A stretch of 64,000 nucleotides of DNA from Streptomyces albogriseolus (GCA_014650475.1 BMVA01000011.1:1-64000); one strand, 5' to 3'. Shown: positions 8,616-21,953, counted from the stretch's first letter. Made by a program: numbers and translations. Notes: a model not told the origin generated them from the letters alone.

Positions 8616-9425
8616 TCAGCGGTGGCCGGCGAGGGACCCGCGGGACACGGGGAAGTCGAAGTAGGTGTCCGGGTACGCCTCGGGCTTGAAGGTGTAATGC
8701 CACCACTCCTCGGCGAGGTTCACGAAGCCGAGGTCCTCCAGGGTGTTCTTGAGCAGCATGCGGTGGGCGCGCTGCACGCCGGTCACCCGCGGGTCGAGGG
8801 TGTGGCTGAGGGTGTCGAAGCAGTCGTAACCGGTGCCCATGTCCACGGAGTTGTCGGGGAACCGCTCGTCCTGGGGTGCGAAGCAGGGGGTGAGCGTCTC
8901 GCCCGGGCGGTAGGGACGGGTGGGGTGTGCGGGGAGCTTCACCAGGGTGAGGTCGACCGTGGAGCCGCGGCTGTGGCCGGACTTCTCGGCGATGTACCCG
9001 TCGGCGAACAGGCGGGTCTTGTCGACGTTCGGGTAGAACTCGGCCTTCATGGTCTGGTCGTCGAGGTCCTCGGCCCAGCGGACGAAGTGGTCCACGGCGC
9101 GCTGCGGGCGGTAGCAGTCGTACACCTTGAGGGAGTAGCCCTGCGGCAGCAGCCGGCGCTGGGCGGTGCGGAGGGCCTCGGCGGCGGGGCGGGTGAGGAT
9201 GCACAGGGGCTGCCGGTAGCCGTCGATGCGCTCGCCGACGAAGTTGTGCGGGGTGACGTAGCGGATGTCGTGCAGGATCGTCGGGTCGACGCTGTGGAGG
9301 GCCACGAAGTCGCGGGGCGCCTTGGGTTCGGGGGTCGCCCGGGCGGGTGCGGCCGCCGCGGTCGCGGTGAGCAGGGCGGCGAGGGCGGTGACCAGGGCGC
9401 GTACCGCGCGGGAGGATCGTGTCAT
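8616..9425 (-). CDS. Secreted D-alanyl-D-alanine dipeptidase-like peptidase, family M15D (VanX-type)
   Basis: 269 aa with a signal peptide (RSSRAVRALVTALAALLTAT...ARA) and a VanX/DdpX-type domain. The metal ligands are visible as SGHSRGSTVD (H151, D158) and EEWWHY (H243, with E240 as base); CYRPQRAVDHF supplies the substrate-binding arginine. The family cleaves the D-Ala-D-Ala dipeptide. Without van genes nearby and with an export signal, a role in cell-wall turnover or D-Ala-D-Ala salvage outside the cell is likelier than glycopeptide resistance. The start ATG at 9425 has AGGGG close by. Confidence 0.9.
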   Translation of the reverse strand: MTRSSRAVRALVTALAALLTATAAAAPARATPEPKAPRDFVALHSVDPTILHDIRYVTPHNFVGERIDGYRQPLCILTRPAAEALRTAQRRLLPQGYSLKVYDCYRPQRAVDHFVRWAEDLDDQTMKAEFYPNVDKTRLFADGYIAEKSGHSRGSTVDLTLVKLPAHPTRPYRPGETLTPCFAPQDERFPDNSVDMGTGYDCFDTLSHTLDPRVTGVQRAHRMLLKNTLEDLGFVNLAEEWWHYTFKPEAYPDTYFDFPVSRGSLAGHR

Positions 9426-9753
9426 GTCCCCTGCATTTATCAGACGGGGGCCGCCGCGCGGAAGCAGGCGCCCCGACCCGTTCTGCCGCCGACCTTGACG
9501 CTTCCTGACCGCCGGTGAACACTTCCGGTGTCAGTCGACATCGCCGTACATCTCGGCGCATTTCGGCGCGCCACGGCAGGCGTCCACCGACGCCAGGACT
9601 CCCCCACGGGCGATGCGGCTGCGACGGCACGCTCGTCACGGACGCCGGGCGGGGCGCGGATCCTCCCTGCCTTCGGCTGAAGTCGCCACGGGAAACGCAC
9701 CCTGCACGTGAGGTCCGGGGCCGACCGTCTCGGGCCCCGGCCCAGGAGCCGCC
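9426..9753. other. Divergent intergenic region, M15 peptidase / glpF
   Basis: No gene is supported in these 328 bp. There is an imperfect inverted repeat, CTGAC (9505-9509) with GTCAG (9530-9534) and inner CCGG blocks, and a TTGACG at 9495-9500 that could be a -35 hexamer for glpF without a clear -10. In other Streptomyces glycerol genes are controlled by the IclR-type GylR; no gylR is adjacent here. Confidence 0.4.
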
Positions 9754-10476
9754 ATGAGCAACGGAGACATATTCGTCGGCGAGGTCATCGGCACCGCCAT
9801 CCTCATTCTCTTCGGCGCCGGCGTGGTCGCCGCCGTCGTCCTCAACCACTCGAAGGCGAAGGACGCCGGCTGGGTGGTCATCGCGTTCGGCTGGGGCTTC
9901 GGCGTGATGGCCGGGGCGTACACCGCGGCCCCGCTGTCCGGGGGCCACCTGAACCCGGCGGTCACCCTCGGGATCGCCGTCGACACCGGCGAGTGGGACA
10001 AGGTCCCGGTCTACGTCGCCGGGCAGATGGCCGGCGCGATGCTGGGCGCCCTGCTGTGCTGGCTGGTCTACTACGCACAGTTCGAGGCCAACGCCGAGGA
10101 GGACATCTCCCAGCCGACGCTCGGCATCTTCTCCACCACCCCGGCGATCCGCCGTCCGGTCGCCAACCTCGTCACCGAGATCATCGCGACCATGGGCCTG
10201 GTGCTGCCGATCCTGGCGTTCGGGCTCACCAAGGGGCTCGGCGAGTCGGGCACCGCGATCCTCATCGTGTCGTTCCTGGTCGTCGGCATCGGCATGTCGC
10301 TCGGCGGCCCCACCGGGTACGCCATCAACCCGGCCCGTGACCTCGGCCCGCGCATCGTGCACGCGCTGCTCCCGATCCCCCGCAAGACCTCGGACTGGGG
10401 ATACGCGTGGGTTCCAGTCGTGGGCCCGCTCATCGGCGGGGCGCTGTCCGGGCTCGTGTTCAACGCAGCGTTCTGA
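9754..10476 (+). CDS. glpF: Glycerol uptake facilitator (aquaglyceroporin)
   Basis: 240-aa six-helix MIP channel that lets glycerol diffuse in. Both half-helix motifs are present: [11 protein letters not shown] (N67-P-A) and [12 protein letters not shown] (N192-P-A). The aspartate directly after the second NPAR (D196) is the hallmark of glycerol-conducting members rather than water-only aquaporins. The N-terminus [21 protein letters not shown] is typical. The start ATG follows AGGAGCC. glpK starts 28 bp downstream, so the two are co-transcribed and the kinase traps imported glycerol. Confidence 0.94.
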   Translation: MSNGDIFVGEVIGTAILILFGAGVVAAVVLNHSKAKDAGWVVIAFGWGFGVMAGAYTAAPLSGGHLNPAVTLGIAVDTGEWDKVPVYVAGQMAGAMLGALLCWLVYYAQFEANAEEDISQPTLGIFSTTPAIRRPVANLVTEIIATMGLVLPILAFGLTKGLGESGTAILIVSFLVVGIGMSLGGPTGYAINPARDLGPRIVHALLPIPRKTSDWGYAWVPVVGPLIGGALSGLVFNAAF

Positions 10477-10504
10477 CTCCGCAGAACCCGACGAAGGGGA
10501 CGTC

Positions 10505-12016
10505 ATGACGGACAAGTTCGTCGCCGCGATCGACCAGGGCACCACCTCCAGCCGTTGCATCGTCTTCGACCAGCACGGCGCGATCGTCGCCGTCGACCAG
10601 CGCGAGCACCGCCAGATCTTCCCGAAGCCGGGCTGGGTGGAGCACGACGCCACGGAGATCTGGTCCAAGGTGCAGGCCGTGGTGGCCGGCGCGCTCGCCA
10701 AGGCCGGCCTGCGCGCCGACCGGCTCAGCGCGCTGGGCATCACCAACCAGCGTGAGACGACGGTCCTGTGGGACCGGTCCACGGGCAAGCCCGTGCACAA
10801 CGCCATCGTGTGGCAGGACACCAGAACCGCCGGGCTGTGCGCGCAGCTCGGCGGATCCGACGGGCAGGACCGGTTCCGCGACCGCACGGGCCTGCCGCTG
10901 GCCAGCTACTTCTCCGGGCCCAAGGCGGCCTGGCTGCTGGACCACGTGCCCGGGCTGCGGGCCCGCGCGGAGAACGGCGAGATCGCCTTCGGCACCATCG
11001 ACTCCTGGCTGATCTGGAACCTCACCGGCGGCACCGACGGCGGACGGCACGTCACCGACGTGACCAACGCCGGGCGGACCATGCTGATGAACCTGGAGAC
11101 CCTCCAGTGGGACCCGACCGTCCTGGACGCGATGAACGTCCCGGAGGCCGTGCTCCCGGAGATCAGGTCCTCCGCCGAGGTCTACGGCACCGCCGTGGGC
11201 CAGCTCGCCGGGGTGCCCGTCGCCTCCGCGCTGGGCGACCAGCAGGCCGCGGTCTTCGGACAGGCCTGCTACGACGTCGGCACCGCCAAGAACACCTACG
11301 GCACCGGGAGTTTCCTGCTGCTCAACACCGGTGACCGGCCCGTGCCGTCGAAGCACGGGCTGCTCACCACCCTGGGCTACAAGATCGGTGACGAGGCTCC
11401 CGTGTACTGCCTGGAAGGGTCGATCGCCATCACGGGCGCGCTCGTGCAGTGGTTCCGCGACCAGCTCGGCATCATCCGCACCGCGGACGAGATCGAGCCG
11501 CTCGCGGCGAGCGTGGAGGACAACGGCGGCGCGTACATCGTGCCCGCGTTCTCCGGCCTCTTCGCCCCCTACTGGCGCTCCGACGCGCGCGGGGTGGTCA
11601 CGGGCCTGACCCGTTACGTCACCAAGGCGCATCTGGCGCGGGCGGTCCTGGAGGCGACGAGCTGGCAGACGCGCGAGGTCGTCGACGCCATGTACCAGGA
11701 CTCCGGGGTGCGCATCACCACGCTGAAGGTGGACGGCGGCATGACGAAGAACGGCCTGCTGATGCAGCACCAGGCGGACGTGCTCGGGGTGCCGGTGATC
11801 AGGCCCCGGGTGTCGGAGACGACCTGTCTGGGCGCCGCCTACGCGGCGGGACTCGCCACGGGCGTGTGGAACGGCCTGGACGAGCTGAAGTCGCACTGGC
11901 TCAAGGACGCCGAGTGGACGCCCGCCATGTCGTCGTCCGTGCGGGACCGTGAGCACCGCAACTGGCGCAAGGCGGTGGAGAAGAGCCTCGGCTGGGTCGA
12001 GGAGGGCGAGGACTGA
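10505..12016 (+). CDS. glpK: Glycerol kinase
   Basis: 503-aa FGGY-family kinase making sn-glycerol-3-phosphate from glycerol and ATP. Visible signatures are [16 protein letters not shown] (ATP phosphate loop), [22 protein letters not shown], the central [14 protein letters not shown] and the C-terminal [17 protein letters not shown]. The ATG at 10505 has GAAGGGGA just upstream; the longer in-frame extension runs back into glpF and is not used. No glpD follows, so the dehydrogenase must be elsewhere in the genome, which suggests a second glycerol locus. Confidence 0.96.
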   Translation: MTDKFVAAIDQGTTSSRCIVFDQHGAIVAVDQREHRQIFPKPGWVEHDATEIWSKVQAVVAGALAKAGLRADRLSALGITNQRETTVLWDRSTGKPVHNAIVWQDTRTAGLCAQLGGSDGQDRFRDRTGLPLASYFSGPKAAWLLDHVPGLRARAENGEIAFGTIDSWLIWNLTGGTDGGRHVTDVTNAGRTMLMNLETLQWDPTVLDAMNVPEAVLPEIRSSAEVYGTAVGQLAGVPVASALGDQQAAVFGQACYDVGTAKNTYGTGSFLLLNTGDRPVPSKHGLLTTLGYKIGDEAPVYCLEGSIAITGALVQWFRDQLGIIRTADEIEPLAASVEDNGGAYIVPAFSGLFAPYWRSDARGVVTGLTRYVTKAHLARAVLEATSWQTREVVDAMYQDSGVRITTLKVDGGMTKNGLLMQHQADVLGVPVIRPRVSETTCLGAAYAAGLATGVWNGLDELKSHWLKDAEWTPAMSSSVRDREHRNWRKAVEKSLGWVEEGED

Positions 12017-12022
12017 GCCACG

Positions 12023-12056
12023 GCGGCTCGTGCTCCGGTCGTCGGGGGCACGGGCC
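12023..12056. terminator. Hairpin between convergent glpK and the conservon GTPase gene
   Basis: A 13-bp stem (arms 12023-12035 and 12044-12056, with a few G-U pairs) and an 8-base loop start 7 bp after the glpK stop codon. No T-run follows, as is common in Streptomyces. It probably acts on both strands. Confidence 0.65.
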
Positions 12057-12074
12057 GCGCCTTCCCGGCCGCGG

Positions 12075-12660
12075 TCAGGTGGTGACCGCGCTGCGCCGCC
12101 GCGCGGCCTGGGTCATGGCGTGCTGGACGACGCCGACCAGGACCTCCTTGACCGACTCGCGGTCGCGCGCGTCGCACAGCACCAGCGGTACGTCGTCGTC
12201 GAGGTCGAGGGCCCGCCGTACCGCGTCCTCCGGGTAACGGGCCGATCCCTCGAAGCAGTTGACGCCGACCAGGAAGGGTATGGCGCGCCGCTCGAAGTAG
12301 TCGACGGCGGCGAAGCAGTCCTCCAGGCGCCGGGTGTCGGCGAGGACGACCGCGCCCAGGGCGCCCTCGGACAGCTCGTCCCACATGAACCAGAACCGCT
12401 CCTGGCCGGGCGTGCCGAACAGGTACAGCACCAGGTCCTCGCGCAGGGTGATGCGCCCGAAGTCCATGGCCACCGTGGTGGTGCTCTTCGCCTCGACGCC
12501 GCTGGTGTCGTCGACGGGCCGCCCGGCCTCCGTGAGCAGCTCCTCGGTGCGCAGCGGCCTGATCTCGCTGACCGCGCCGACGAGCGTGGTCTTGCCCACG
12601 CCGAAGCCGCCGGCCACCAGGATCTTGAGCGTGACCGGCTCGACCGGGGGCTTGCCGCGC

Positions 12661-12680
<20 letters not shown>
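12075..12680 (-). CDS. Conservon Ras-like GTPase (CvnD type)
   Basis: 201-aa cytoplasmic GTPase of the conservon family. The P-loop is [10 protein letters not shown] (K30, T31), switch II is [13 protein letters not shown], and the NKxD motif is replaced by GVNCFEG as in other CvnD proteins. It is predicted to work with the sensor-like, Roadblock and DUF742 proteins encoded just upstream as a membrane-associated signalling complex that resembles G-protein relays. Unusually, it is separated from them by the oxoprolinase gene: its ATG (12680) lies 20 bp inside the end of that gene, the overlap normally seen with the DUF742 gene. Confidence 0.92.
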
Positions 12681-16305
<3,625 letters not shown>

Positions 16306-16329
16306 GTCACTACCCCGCTTCCGCGCCGG

Positions 16330-16725
16330 TCACAGCGCCCGGAGGCCGTTGATCACGTCGCGCAGAATACTCTCGTCCGGCAGCTCGGCCGGGGGTACCG
16401 GCCGGTTCACATGGACCAATTCGGCGTCCACGAGATCGCCCACGAGGACCCGGACCACGCCCACCGGCAGGTCGAGCCCGGCGGCGAGTTCGGCGACCGT
16501 CTGGGGGGTGTCGCGGCACAGGCCGACGATGTCGACGTGCTCCGGGGAGAGGGAGGGGTCGTCCTGCGCCTCGTCCGCGTGCGGCTCCACGACGACCACG
16601 GCGATCAGGTCGAGGCGGTGCTGGGCCGCACTGGTGGTGCGGCCCCGCGTCATGGCGTACGGACGGACGACCGGTCCGGCGTCCTCGTCGAACCAGTGGC
16701 TACTACCCTGACCGTGATCGCTCAT
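16330..16725 (-). CDS. Conservon DUF742 protein (CvnC type)
   Basis: 131 aa, DUF742 family: a winged-helix-like domain with GLCRDTPQTVAELAAGLDLPVGVVRVLVGDLVDAELV and the characteristic C-terminus ILRDVINGLRAL. It is the third member of the conservon, starting 9 bp after the Roadblock gene. In complete conservons its last codons overlap the GTPase gene; here the oxoprolinase gene follows instead. Its biochemical role is unknown; the fold suggests a DNA- or protein-binding adaptor. Confidence 0.9.
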   Translation of the reverse strand: MSDHGQGSSHWFDEDAGPVVRPYAMTRGRTTSAAQHRLDLIAVVVVEPHADEAQDDPSLSPEHVDIVGLCRDTPQTVAELAAGLDLPVGVVRVLVGDLVDAELVHVNRPVPPAELPDESILRDVINGLRAL

Positions 16726-16734
16726 GTCGGTCCA

Positions 16735-17166
16735 CTACCCACCCGAGGGCAGATCGGTGCGTGGCGCGGCGCCCAGATGCACGCCGACGCGCTTGACCAG
16801 CAGGGTCATCTCGTAGGCCACCTGGCCGACGTCGGAGTCGGCGTCCGCGAGGACCGCGAGGCAGCTGCCGTCCCCGGCGGCGGTGACGAACAGGAACGCC
16901 TCGTCGAGCTCGACGACGGTCTGGCGGACCTCACCGGCCTCGAAGTGGCGGCCCACGCCCTTGGCGAGGCTGTGGAAGCCGGAGGCGACGGCGGCCAGGT
17001 GCTCGCTGTCCTCCCGGGTGAGGTCCTTGGACGCCCCCGTGGGCAGACCGTCGCCGGAGAGCACGATCGCCTTGCGGATGCTGGCGACGCGGTCCACCAG
17101 GTCGTCGAGGAGCCAGTTCAGCTCGCCCTTGTCGTTCGTGTGGCCGGTGGCGCTCGGTTCGGTCAT
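16735..17166 (-). CDS. Conservon Roadblock/LC7-domain protein (CvnB type)
   Basis: 143 aa with a single Roadblock/LC7 domain (NWLLDDLVDRVASIRKAIVLSGDGLPTGAS ... FLFVTAAGDGSCLAVLADADSDVGQVAYEMTLLVKRVG). Such proteins dimerise and regulate small GTPases, here presumably the CvnD-like GTPase. The ATG overlaps the stop of the sensor gene (ATGA at 17163-17166), which indicates coupled translation. Confidence 0.93.
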   Translation of the reverse strand: MTEPSATGHTNDKGELNWLLDDLVDRVASIRKAIVLSGDGLPTGASKDLTREDSEHLAAVASGFHSLAKGVGRHFEAGEVRQTVVELDEAFLFVTAAGDGSCLAVLADADSDVGQVAYEMTLLVKRVGVHLGAAPRTDLPSGG

Positions 17167-20087
17167 CGACCGTCCCCCTTAGTCCTTCGTCGTGGTGCTG
17201 TGCCGCTGCCGGCGTCGTCGCCCGCGGCGTTCTCCTCCCGGCCGCGCTGCCAGCCGCGCTGGAGCGAGGCCATGCGGCTGCGTACGTCGTCCGCGTCCCG
17301 TTCGACGGGCCGGGCCCGGTCGGTCTTCCGGGTCGCGGCGTCACGCTTGAGCTGCGGGGCCAGGCTGGCCTGCCGCACGCGCCGGGGCAGTGGTGCGCTG
17401 TCGGGCTGCGGTGTGCCGGTGTCCGTGTCGTCGGTGACCGGAGAGGAGTCGTCGGGGCCGCCGTGCGTGGTCGCGGGGCGGCGGGCGGGGGCGCCGGACG
17501 CAGGGCCCGCGGGCGCGGGGGCACCGGGCGCGGGGGCGGCGTCCCGTTCCCCCGGACCGTCGGCGGGCCGGGCGGGTCCGGTGGTGCGGCGGCGGCCGGG
17601 CAGGGGCGGCGGTGTCTCCGCGTCCGGCTGCTCCGGGTCGCGCGCCGGGAGCTCCGACACGGGTTCCGCACCGGCGCGGCCGATGGCCCGGCGGCTGGTG
17701 TCGCCGCGGCGCCGGGCGGGCAGCGGAGGGGGCTCGTCCGCGCCGGGGCGGCCGGGCGGGGCTGCGGTGTCGTCGTCGGTCCGTCCGCCCCGGGCCCGCT
17801 GGTCGCGGACCGGGCGGCCGTGGGAGCTGACCAGCTTGGGGGTCGCCCGGCGGGTGAGCGGCACGGGTCCGCTCCCCCGCTCGCCGGTGTCGTCCCGGCC
17901 GTCGGCGGCGCTCCCGTGCCGTGCGGTGTCGCGGCCCGGCCGCTCGTCGTCGGTGCGGGAGCGGCGGGGCCCGAACAGGCCGCCGTGCTCGCCGTCCTCG
18001 TCGTCCAGGGCGGGGAAGCCGTCGAGGGCGTCCAGGTCGACGGGCGCTTCGAGTTCGACCGGCCCGTCCAGCACGGAGGCGGGCAGTCCGGGCAGGGCCA
18101 CGGGCACCTGGGAGAGCGCGGCGCGGCGGCCGTCCGCCGGTTCCTTCTCCGTGCGGCGCGGGCGGTCGAGGCGGAACCCGACGCCGTTGGTGTCGGGCAC
18201 GTCGTCGGTGAGCAGCGCGTCCGGGATGAAGACGACGGCCGTGGTGCCGCCGTACGGGGAGGGCTGGAGGGAGACGCGGACGTTCTGGCGCTGTGCGAGC
18301 CGGCTGACCACGAACAGGCCGAGCCGGTCGGTGTCGGACAGTTCGAACTCCGGTGTCTCCGCGAGCCGCAGGTTGGCGTCGAGCAGCGCGTCGGCGGCCA
18401 TGCCGAGGCCCCGGTCGTGGATCTCCAGGGTGAAGCCGTTGCCGACGCGTTCGCCGACGACCTGCACGGCGGTGTGCGGCGGCGAGAACACCGTGGCGTT
18501 CTCCAGCAGTTCGGCCACCAGGTGGGTCAGGTCGGCGACGGCCGGCCCGGTGACCGCGACGCGAGGCAGCCGGCGGACCTCGATGCGCTCGTAGTCCTCG
18601 ACCTCGGCGACGGCGGCCCGTACGACGTCCATGAGCTGGACGGGCTTGCGCCACTGCCGGGAGGGGGCGGCGCCGGAGAGGATGACCAGGCCCTCGGCGT
18701 GCCGGCGCATACGGGTCGTCAGGTGGTCCAGCCGGAACAGGTCGGCGAGTTCCTCGGTGTCGTCGGTCCTGCGCTCCATCGCGTCGAGCAGGGTGAGCTG
18801 CTTGTGCAGCAGCACCTGGCTGCGGCGGGCGAGATTGACGAACACCTCCGAGACGCCGGCCCGCAGTTCGGCCTGCTTGACGGCGGCCTCGACGGCGGCG
18901 CGCTGCAAGGTGTTGAGGGCCTGGCCGACCTCGCCGATCTCGTTCTTGTCGTACTCCAGGCGCGGGACCTCGGTCTCCACGTCGACCTGTTCGCCGGCCG
19001 AGAGACGGCGCATCACGCTGGGCAGCCGCACCCCGGAGGCCTCGTGGGCGTCCAGGCGCAGCTGCTTGAGGTCGCGGATGAGTTTCCGGCCGACGCGCAC
19101 GGAGAGGAACAGGGAGAACAGCAGGGCGGCCAGACCGAGCACTCCGGCGGCGACGGCCTGGGCGATGACGCCCATGGCGACCGGCCGGACGCGTTCCTGG
19201 TAGCGGTCGGTCGCCCGGTCGTTGAGGGCGCCGAGTTCGTCGAGCACGTTGCCGGCGGCGGTGTCCCAGCTCTTGGCGGTGACCCCGCGGGGCTCGCCGT
19301 CCTCGGCGAAGACGGCGGCCTGCTCGCCGACCCGCAGCGGGGCGGTCGCGGCGTTGCCCCAGAAGGTCTCGTACCGGTCGCGCTCGTCCGCGGGGAGCTG
19401 CGGCAGGGCGGTGTCGTAGAGCAGGGTGCGCTGGGCCATGAGGTCGGAGACGTCCCGCACCTCGGTGGGGGCCAGCTTGCCGACGATCAGGGCGGAGCCG
19501 AGCAGGGCGTCCTCGCGGGAGAGCAGTTCGCGGGCGCGGGAGAGGTTCACCAGGGCGCGGTACTGCTTGTCGAGGTCGACGTCCTCGACCACGTGCAGGT
19601 CGGACAGCAGCACGTAGCAGGGGTCGACGAGGCGGTTGTAGAGGTCGAGCGCCTGACGGCGGTCGACGGTGCCGTCGTCGACGCTGCGGCGGAGGGACTC
19701 GATGCCCTCGAACGAGTCGAGGGCGGCGTCGAGTTTGTCGGAGTTGCCGTGCATGGCCTCGCGCACGCCGCTGCCGGACGCGCTCCTGCGCACGGCGGCC
19801 ACGGCCTTGTCCGTGGCGGTGCGGCTCGCCTTGAGGGCCGTGAGCCCGTCGGAGGCGCGGGGGTCGGCGAGATGGACGAGGGTCTGCCGCCGCTCCTGCT
19901 GGAGGACGCGGACGGTGTCCTCGACGGGGTAGCCGACCTCCTCCATCACCGACGACACATCGAACAGGTGGCTCGCCTCACGGCTCGTGATCACGGTGGT
20001 GAAGGCCCAGAGCGTGGTCAGGGACACCAGCGGCACGAGAAGCAGCGCCACGATCTTCCGGCGGATGGACTTCCCGCGAAAGCGCAT
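17163..20087 (-). CDS. Conservon sensor histidine-kinase-like protein (CvnA type)
   Basis: 974 aa. An N-terminal membrane helix (KIVALLLVPLVSLTTLWAFTTV) leads into a large extracytoplasmic helical nitrate/sulfonate-sensing-type domain with the second helix at GVIAQAVAAGVLGLAALLFSLFLSV. Next come a HAMP-like linker, a dimerisation region and a GHKL ATPase domain with the N-box LVAELLENATVFSPP and the G-box HDRGLGMAAD. The last third, from about residue 640, is a proline/arginine-rich disordered tail. No partner response regulator is nearby, as usual for conservons. The ATG at 20087 has GGGGAGG at ideal distance, so the longer frame to 20126 is not used. Confidence 0.92.
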   Translation of the reverse strand: MRFRGKSIRRKIVALLLVPLVSLTTLWAFTTVITSREASHLFDVSSVMEEVGYPVEDTVRVLQQERRQTLVHLADPRASDGLTALKASRTATDKAVAAVRRSASGSGVREAMHGNSDKLDAALDSFEGIESLRRSVDDGTVDRRQALDLYNRLVDPCYVLLSDLHVVEDVDLDKQYRALVNLSRARELLSREDALLGSALIVGKLAPTEVRDVSDLMAQRTLLYDTALPQLPADERDRYETFWGNAATAPLRVGEQAAVFAEDGEPRGVTAKSWDTAAGNVLDELGALNDRATDRYQERVRPVAMGVIAQAVAAGVLGLAALLFSLFLSVRVGRKLIRDLKQLRLDAHEASGVRLPSVMRRLSAGEQVDVETEVPRLEYDKNEIGEVGQALNTLQRAAVEAAVKQAELRAGVSEVFVNLARRSQVLLHKQLTLLDAMERRTDDTEELADLFRLDHLTTRMRRHAEGLVILSGAAPSRQWRKPVQLMDVVRAAVAEVEDYERIEVRRLPRVAVTGPAVADLTHLVAELLENATVFSPPHTAVQVVGERVGNGFTLEIHDRGLGMAADALLDANLRLAETPEFELSDTDRLGLFVVSRLAQRQNVRVSLQPSPYGGTTAVVFIPDALLTDDVPDTNGVGFRLDRPRRTEKEPADGRRAALSQVPVALPGLPASVLDGPVELEAPVDLDALDGFPALDDEDGEHGGLFGPRRSRTDDERPGRDTARHGSAADGRDDTGERGSGPVPLTRRATPKLVSSHGRPVRDQRARGGRTDDDTAAPPGRPGADEPPPLPARRRGDTSRRAIGRAGAEPVSELPARDPEQPDAETPPPLPGRRRTTGPARPADGPGERDAAPAPGAPAPAGPASGAPARRPATTHGGPDDSSPVTDDTDTGTPQPDSAPLPRRVRQASLAPQLKRDAATRKTDRARPVERDADDVRSRMASLQRGWQRGREENAAGDDAGSGTAPRRRTKGDGR

Positions 20088-20503
20088 GGCCTCCCCCAGC
20101 TCGGCCCCCTGGACGACCGGGGGCACACATGTGCGTCAACAAACGGCGCGAGCCTACTACCGCCCCGGCGACAACTCGAAGACCCGGCCGGAGGGTTCGA
20201 TTCCGGCACGCGGTCGGTTCAGGCGGAGTTGTCCGGCCATTGCGGGAGATTGCCTCCCCGAATCCGGGACGAGTTCCCCAGCCCCTTCTCCCGGCTTTCA
20301 CACGGGGGTTGGCCGAAATCTTTCCCGACCGGGAATCTTCACGACGCTCCGCACGTCCTTACCTGCGGGACACGGGGGCGGAATCGGACACAGGAGCCGT
20401 GTCCCGCACCTGGGCGGCGTAAAACAGCGCAAGCCGGGCAGCCAATGGGGAGCCGGGTCTTCGGACAGCAGCAGCGGGCTGGCGGCGGTGGGGAGTGACA
20501 CGG
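20088..20503. other. Divergent intergenic region of the conservon, with a sigma-R-like motif
   Basis: These 416 bp hold no supported gene. On the + strand GGGAAT (20331-20336) is followed after 18 bases by GTC (20355-20357), one base off the GGAAT-N18-GTT pattern of sigma-R promoters, about 150 bp before the next + strand gene. A self-complementary CACATGTG lies just upstream of the conservon start. Neither is proven. Confidence 0.35.
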
Positions 20504-21052
20504 GTGATGGGCACGGCGGAGCGGCGTGAGACGTCCGGGGACGGCACGGCGACCCGGGAGGTGACGCGGCAGGAGGCCGCGCCGGCGGTGCACGCGCCGG
20601 GCGCGGCCGGGCGGCGGGCGGACGGCGGACCGGCCCGGGATGCGGCCGAGGGCCGGACGGCGTACCGGCCGCTGTGGGTGGAGGAGCCGGCCAAGCGGCG
20701 CAGGCTGCCCGACCCGGTGCGGACGGCCGCGGTGCGGGCGGTGCTCGTCATCGCGGTGACGCTGATCCAGGCCATGGTGGCCGTGCTGTGCACGCTGGCC
20801 GGGTCCTGGCTCGCCTTCCCGGTGGTCGTCAGCAGCGTCGTCAGCACGATCGCGGCCACCTGGGCGGTGCTCGACGTGTGGGTGACCCGCCAGGTGTGGA
20901 ACCAGCGGCACGGCGTGGTGTCCGTGCCCAGCAGCACGGCCCGGGCACTGCGCCGCGAGCGGCGCCAGGCCCGCCGCCGGGAGCGGGCCGCCGAGCGCGA
21001 GCGGGCCCGCATACGCCGGCGGGGCGGCACCGGGCAGCTGTCGCACCCGTAG
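20504..21052 (+). CDS. Hypothetical membrane protein with basic C-terminal tail
   Basis: 182 aa. A hydrophilic, alanine/arginine-rich N-terminal half leads to two adjacent hydrophobic stretches (VLVIAVTLIQAMVAVLCTLAG and FPVVVSSVVSTIAATWAVLDVW), then a very basic tail (ALRRERRQARRRERAAERERARIRRR). The tail is probably cytoplasmic and may bind nucleic acid or acidic lipid. I do not recognise a family. GTG 20504 has GGGGAG 8 nt upstream; GTG 20495 and ATG 20507 are alternatives. It is divergent from the conservon and could share its regulatory region. Confidence 0.75.
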   Translation: MMGTAERRETSGDGTATREVTRQEAAPAVHAPGAAGRRADGGPARDAAEGRTAYRPLWVEEPAKRRRLPDPVRTAAVRAVLVIAVTLIQAMVAVLCTLAGSWLAFPVVVSSVVSTIAATWAVLDVWVTRQVWNQRHGVVSVPSSTARALRRERRQARRRERAAERERARIRRRGGTGQLSHP

Positions 21053-21158
21053 GCACCCCCTCGGTAGGGTGACGTTCCGTACGACGCACAGGTGAGCGCG
21101 GTGCGCGACGGCCCGGCGGGCGGCGCGCACCGGGTGTACGGAGAGACGGGGGCCGGCC

Positions 21159-21953
21159 ATGACCCGTGCGGGGCGGCCCGGAGAGCGGCGGAAGGGCCCG
21201 AGCGGCGCCGTGCAGTCCGTGGACCGGGCGGTGAGCGTGCTGGAGATCCTCGCCCGGCGCGGCGAGGCCGGGGTCACGGAGATTTCCGAAGAGCTGGGCG
21301 TGCACCGCTCCACCGCCTTCCGGCTGCTGGGCGTCCTGGAGAACCGCGGCCTGGTCGCGCAGGCCGGCGACCGGGGCAAGTATCACCTGGGGGCCGGTGT
21401 GCTGCGCCTCGCGGGCGCGGCGGCCGTGCGGCTGGACGTCTCGCAGGAGGCCGTCCCGGTCTGCCGCGACCTCGCCGACGAAGTGGGCGAGACGGTCAAC
21501 ACGGCGGTGCTGGACGAGGACGCGGCCGTCAACATCATGCAGGCGCGCGGCACGGCCGCCGTGACGGCACAGGACTGGCTGGGCCGGCGCACGGCGCTGC
21601 ACGCGACGTCCAGCGGCAAGGTGTTCCTGGCCCATATGACGCCCACGCGCCGCGAGGAGCATCTGTCCCGCACGCTGCGCCGGTTCACCGAGCACACCGT
21701 GACGGACGCCGCCCTGCTGCGCTCCGAGCTGGAGCGGGTCCCCGAGCAGGGGTACGCGGCGACGCGAGAGGAGCTGGAGCTCGGACTCGTCGCCGTCGCG
21801 GCGCCGGTCCGCGCGCACGACGGCGCGGTGATCGCCGCGGTCAGCGTCTCGGGCCCGGTGTTCCGGATGACCCCCGAGCGGCTGCCGTGGGTGGGCGCGC
21901 GGACCGCGGCCGCGGCGGGCGAGCTGTCGCGGCGGATGGGGTACGGATCCTGA
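21159..21953 (+). CDS. IclR-family transcriptional regulator
   Basis: 264 aa. An N-terminal winged helix (AVSVLEILARRGEAGVTEISEELGVHRSTAFRLLGVLENRGLV) is followed by the IclR effector-binding domain (VNTAVLDEDAAVNIMQ ... LHATSSGKVFLAH ... GYAATREELELGLVAVAAPV). Such proteins control catabolic genes in response to small carboxylates or sugars. It sits alone, convergent with the SMC-like operon, so its target cannot be inferred from context. Its helix sequence does not look like that of GylR, so I do not link it to glpFK 9 kb away. Confidence 0.93.
   Translation: MTRAGRPGERRKGPSGAVQSVDRAVSVLEILARRGEAGVTEISEELGVHRSTAFRLLGVLENRGLVAQAGDRGKYHLGAGVLRLAGAAAVRLDVSQEAVPVCRDLADEVGETVNTAVLDEDAAVNIMQARGTAAVTAQDWLGRRTALHATSSGKVFLAHMTPTRREEHLSRTLRRFTEHTVTDAALLRSELERVPEQGYAATREELELGLVAVAAPVRAHDGAVIAAVSVSGPVFRMTPERLPWVGARTAAAAGELSRRMGYGS

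Noticed and set aside
8616-9425. VanX-like gene considered as glycopeptide resistance
   Set aside because: No vanH, vanA, vanR or vanS genes are nearby, and the protein has a secretion signal, unlike resistance VanX.
21159-21953. IclR regulator considered as GylR for glpFK
   Set aside because: It lies 9 kb away beyond the conservon and its sequence does not resemble GylR as I remember it.
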